6,226 bases of DNA, taken from the NCBI GenBank assembly GCA_023245435.1, contig JAHFKH010000036.1, forward strand, positions 1-6,226, given 5' to 3'. Position 1 is the stretch's first letter. Each line of letters starts with the position of its first letter. The translations under genes and the position numbers were made by a program. Below the pieces are notes generated by a model. That model did no database searches. It was not told the DNA's origin and saw only the letters and a program-made list of their open reading frames with translations. Shown here in pieces: positions 5,938-6,226 of the stretch. This DNA comes from Candidatus Shapirobacteria bacterium. GTDB taxonomy: Bacteria; Patescibacteriota; Microgenomatia; UBA12405.

Positions 5938-6226
5938 CTATGGTACAGCTTGAACCGTGACATTTACTGTTTGTGTATTATAATCCGTAGTTGAACTAGG
6001 TGTATAAATTTGAAGATCAAATGGAGGTGTCGAACCACCAACTGCTAAACTCGCAACTAACTCAGTATAACCAATTGATAATGGACCCCAAGTCGGAGAA
6101 CTATCACAATCGGTAATACAAAATTTATGAGAATAAGTATTAGCCCCGGGAGTACTCGCCAAAGTCCAACCGATACCAGTTGAAGTCGAATTCATCCCCT
6201 TTATATTAATATTGGCAATCACATTA
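5938..6226 (-). CDS. C-terminal part of a secreted beta-rich surface protein (N-terminus outside window)
   Basis: Only the last 96 residues are seen and the frame stays open through the right edge. The GTG at 6222 is an internal valine (preceded in frame by Asn), not a start. The segment is rich in Thr, Ser and Asn with alternating hydrophobic residues. It contains an NINIKG strand, GIGWTLAS, a close Cys pair (CITDC), FDLQIYTPSSTT and a terminal TVNVTVQAVP strand, so it is probably one C-terminal beta domain. There is no C-terminal membrane helix and no LPXTG-like sorting signal, so any surface attachment would be non-covalent. Its place just before the DUF916-like gene recalls WxL/WIP pairs, and one WTL tripeptide is present, but the second WxL-type motif is not evident. 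Function otherwise unknown. Confidence 0.75.
   Translation of the reverse strand, partial: NVIANINIKGMNSTSTGIGWTLASTPGANTYSHKFCITDCDSSPTWGPLSIGYTELVASLAVGGSTPPFDLQIYTPSSTTDYNTQTVNVTVQAVP

Overview
The window looks like a piece of a small-genome, Gram-positive-type bacterium, most probably from the Candidate Phyla Radiation (Patescibacteria, Microgenomates-like). The reasons are the low GC content judged by eye, tight gene packing with no gene-free stretch above 300 bases, no convincing Shine-Dalgarno sequence at any visible start, ordinary stop codons (TAA, TAG and TGA all end genes), and surface proteins whose style and motifs (an IKGPKHLQ strand followed by a dockerin, a PT-rich linker, a membrane-anchored cohesin) I associate with that group. 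The lineage call is inference from protein style, not from a marker gene.

Layout. Positions 1-1150, minus strand: most of a heavy-metal-type P-type ATPase whose C-terminus lies beyond the left edge. Positions 1177-2451, plus strand: an alpha/beta-hydrolase esterase with a C-terminal dockerin. Positions 2456-3730, plus strand: a multi-membrane-segment PAS sensor protein with no output domain. Positions 3758-6226, minus strand: a four-gene surface operon, read right to left. It begins with the C-terminal piece of a secreted beta-rich protein, then a membrane-anchored DUF916/WxL-interacting-protein-like protein, then a secreted protein with a Cys-rich module, a PT linker and a dockerin, and last a membrane-anchored cohesin protein. 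The two blocks converge at about 3731-3757.

How the genes may work together. Two separate dockerins (esterase C-terminus and Cys-rich protein) sit within 4 kb of a membrane-anchored cohesin. This suggests a minimal, non-classical cohesin-dockerin system holding an ester-cleaving enzyme and a possible adaptor on the surface of a very small bacterium. The DUF916-like protein and its upstream neighbour look like a second surface-assembly pair, resembling the WIP/WxL pairing of Firmicutes. The PAS protein may sense a small molecule or membrane state for the esterase cluster, but nothing in the window shows its partner.

Regulation. A perfect 21-bp direct repeat lies immediately upstream of, and includes, the ATG of both plus-strand genes. 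It carries TATACT six bases before each ATG, so both genes probably have duplicated leaderless promoters. The same arrangement argues for starts at 1177 and 2456 rather than the longer upstream options. The divergent ATPase starts only 26 bp from the esterase start, so the two genes share one promoter region.
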